Assembly: GCA_040752275.1 (NCBI GenBank)
Contig: JBFMFH010000028.1
Coordinates: 1 to 13,313 of the forward strand
Origin: JBFMFH01 sp040752275
GTDB lineage: Bacteria; Acidobacteriota; Vicinamibacteria; Vicinamibacterales; JAKQTR01
DNA length: 13,313 nt
Direction of reading: 5' to 3'
In this document: positions 12,895 to 13,313 of the stretch, one piece after another
How positions within the stretch are numbered: the stretch's first letter is position 1
Layout of the letters: every line of letters starts with the position of its first letter
Notes under the pieces: generated by a model
What the model saw: the letters and a program-made list of their open reading frames with translations, nothing else
What the model was told of the DNA's origin: nothing
Databases searched by the model: none
Position numbers and translations under genes: made by a program

Positions 12895-13312
12895 CTACTC
12901 GACCGGAATCCGGCTGGCGTTCCGGCTGAGCCACGCTTCGAAGCTCTGGAGAGACGGGTTCAGCGCCCGCGACGTCTCGAGGCTGCGCGCCCCGCAGAAG
13001 TCCGCTTCGAAATCACGCTTGAACTGGAACATGTTGCCCAGGTCGTCGGCGCCAGGGAAGCCAAGGCCGCGGTAGACCTCGGGCGGGACGTCGTTGTACC
13101 GAACCGGCTGGCCCATCGCCTTGGAGAGCGCCGCGGCCATCTGCTCGCCGGTCAGATGATCGCCCGCGATCCCGACCGTCCTGCCAGCCATCGCCGCGCC
13201 TTGCTTGAACACGCCGAACGCGCAGCGGCCGATATCCTCGGCCGCAATCCCGGGCAGCTTCTTGTCGCCCATCGGCATCGTGATGCCGAGCACGCCGTCC
13301 GGCCCCTTCTTC
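12895..13312 (-). CDS. NmrA-like NAD(P)-binding protein, 5' end outside window
   Basis: The last 138 or so codons of an NmrA/SDR-like protein are visible, with a TAG stop at 12895-12897. Recognisable segments are MPMGDKKLPGIAAEDIGRCA, GRTVGIAGDHLTGEQMAAAL, VRYNDVPPEVYRGLGFPGAD and DLGNMFQFKRDFEADFCGAR, followed by LNPSLQSFEAWLSRNASRIP. These form the C-terminal substrate-side half of atypical short-chain dehydrogenase-fold proteins that bind NAD(P) and often act as redox sensors or reductases. The Rossmann half lies beyond the right edge. The frame is clean here. A degraded relative is at 10304-10506. The 65-bp gap to the downstream nucleotidyltransferase contains that gene's possible promoter, so they are probably separate units. 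Confidence 0.85.
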   Translation of the reverse strand, partial: KKGPDGVLGITMPMGDKKLPGIAAEDIGRCAFGVFKQGAAMAGRTVGIAGDHLTGEQMAAALSKAMGQPVRYNDVPPEVYRGLGFPGADDLGNMFQFKRDFEADFCGARSLETSRALNPSLQSFEAWLSRNASRIPVE

Positions 13313-13313
13313 G

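Noticed and set aside
1..13313. CRISPR array, integron attC sites or insertion sequence
   Set aside because: No regularly spaced direct repeats, no attC-like R-box pairs, and no transposase motif or terminal inverted repeats with target duplication were found by eye.

Overview
The window is GC-rich bacterial chromosome. Its gene content (M12B-type secreted metalloprotease with Gly/Thr-rich C-terminal modules, NmrA-like proteins, nucleotidyltransferase and DUF4160/DUF2442 toxin-antitoxin-like pairs, several apparently leaderless starts) would suit an Acidobacteriota (Vicinamibacteria-like) genome. That assignment is inference from style, not from a marker gene. There is no rRNA, complete tRNA, CRISPR array, integrase or transposase.

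Left part (1-3938): a long secreted zinc metalloprotease on the minus strand runs off the left edge and ends in a 159-bp tandem repeat. Divergent from it is a putative glycoside hydrolase-like gene that appears to be transcribed from its own start codon. Next (3939-5655) come remnants of a DUF2442 gene and of an AbiEii-type nucleotidyltransferase on the minus strand. Divergent from these is an apparently intact, translationally coupled pair: a small winged-helix regulator followed by a nucleotidyltransferase. A TTGACA promoter with an inverted repeat between its boxes lies just upstream.

Right part (5685-13313): every recognisable gene is on the minus strand. From the right edge leftwards these are an NmrA-like gene (5' end outside the window); a nucleotidyltransferase overlapping a 71-residue basic protein; a 62-bp hsdM 5' remnant; a serine-hydrolase-like membrane protein without catalytic motifs; an NmrA fragment; a broken DUF4160-DUF2442 pair; a DUF433 gene; a second copy of the 71-residue gene with only the tail of its nucleotidyltransferase; the 3' half of a tRNA; a zinc-ribbon membrane protein fused out of frame to a RecG/AlbA_2-type C-terminal remnant; and a full-length orphan hsdM.

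The main observation is that 7279-10506 and 11936-13313 look like two decayed copies of one segment. Both carry, in the same order and orientation, hsdM 5' end, 71-residue gene plus nucleotidyltransferase 3' end, and an NmrA gene. Two of these blocks match at the nucleotide level (59/62 bp over hsdM; about 93% over the 71-residue gene). The right copy seems deleted between blocks, while the left copy carries extra toxin-antitoxin-type genes and a tRNA 3' end that may be an old attachment site. The region reads as a defence/toxin-antitoxin island in decay, with two nucleotidyltransferase modules that may still work.
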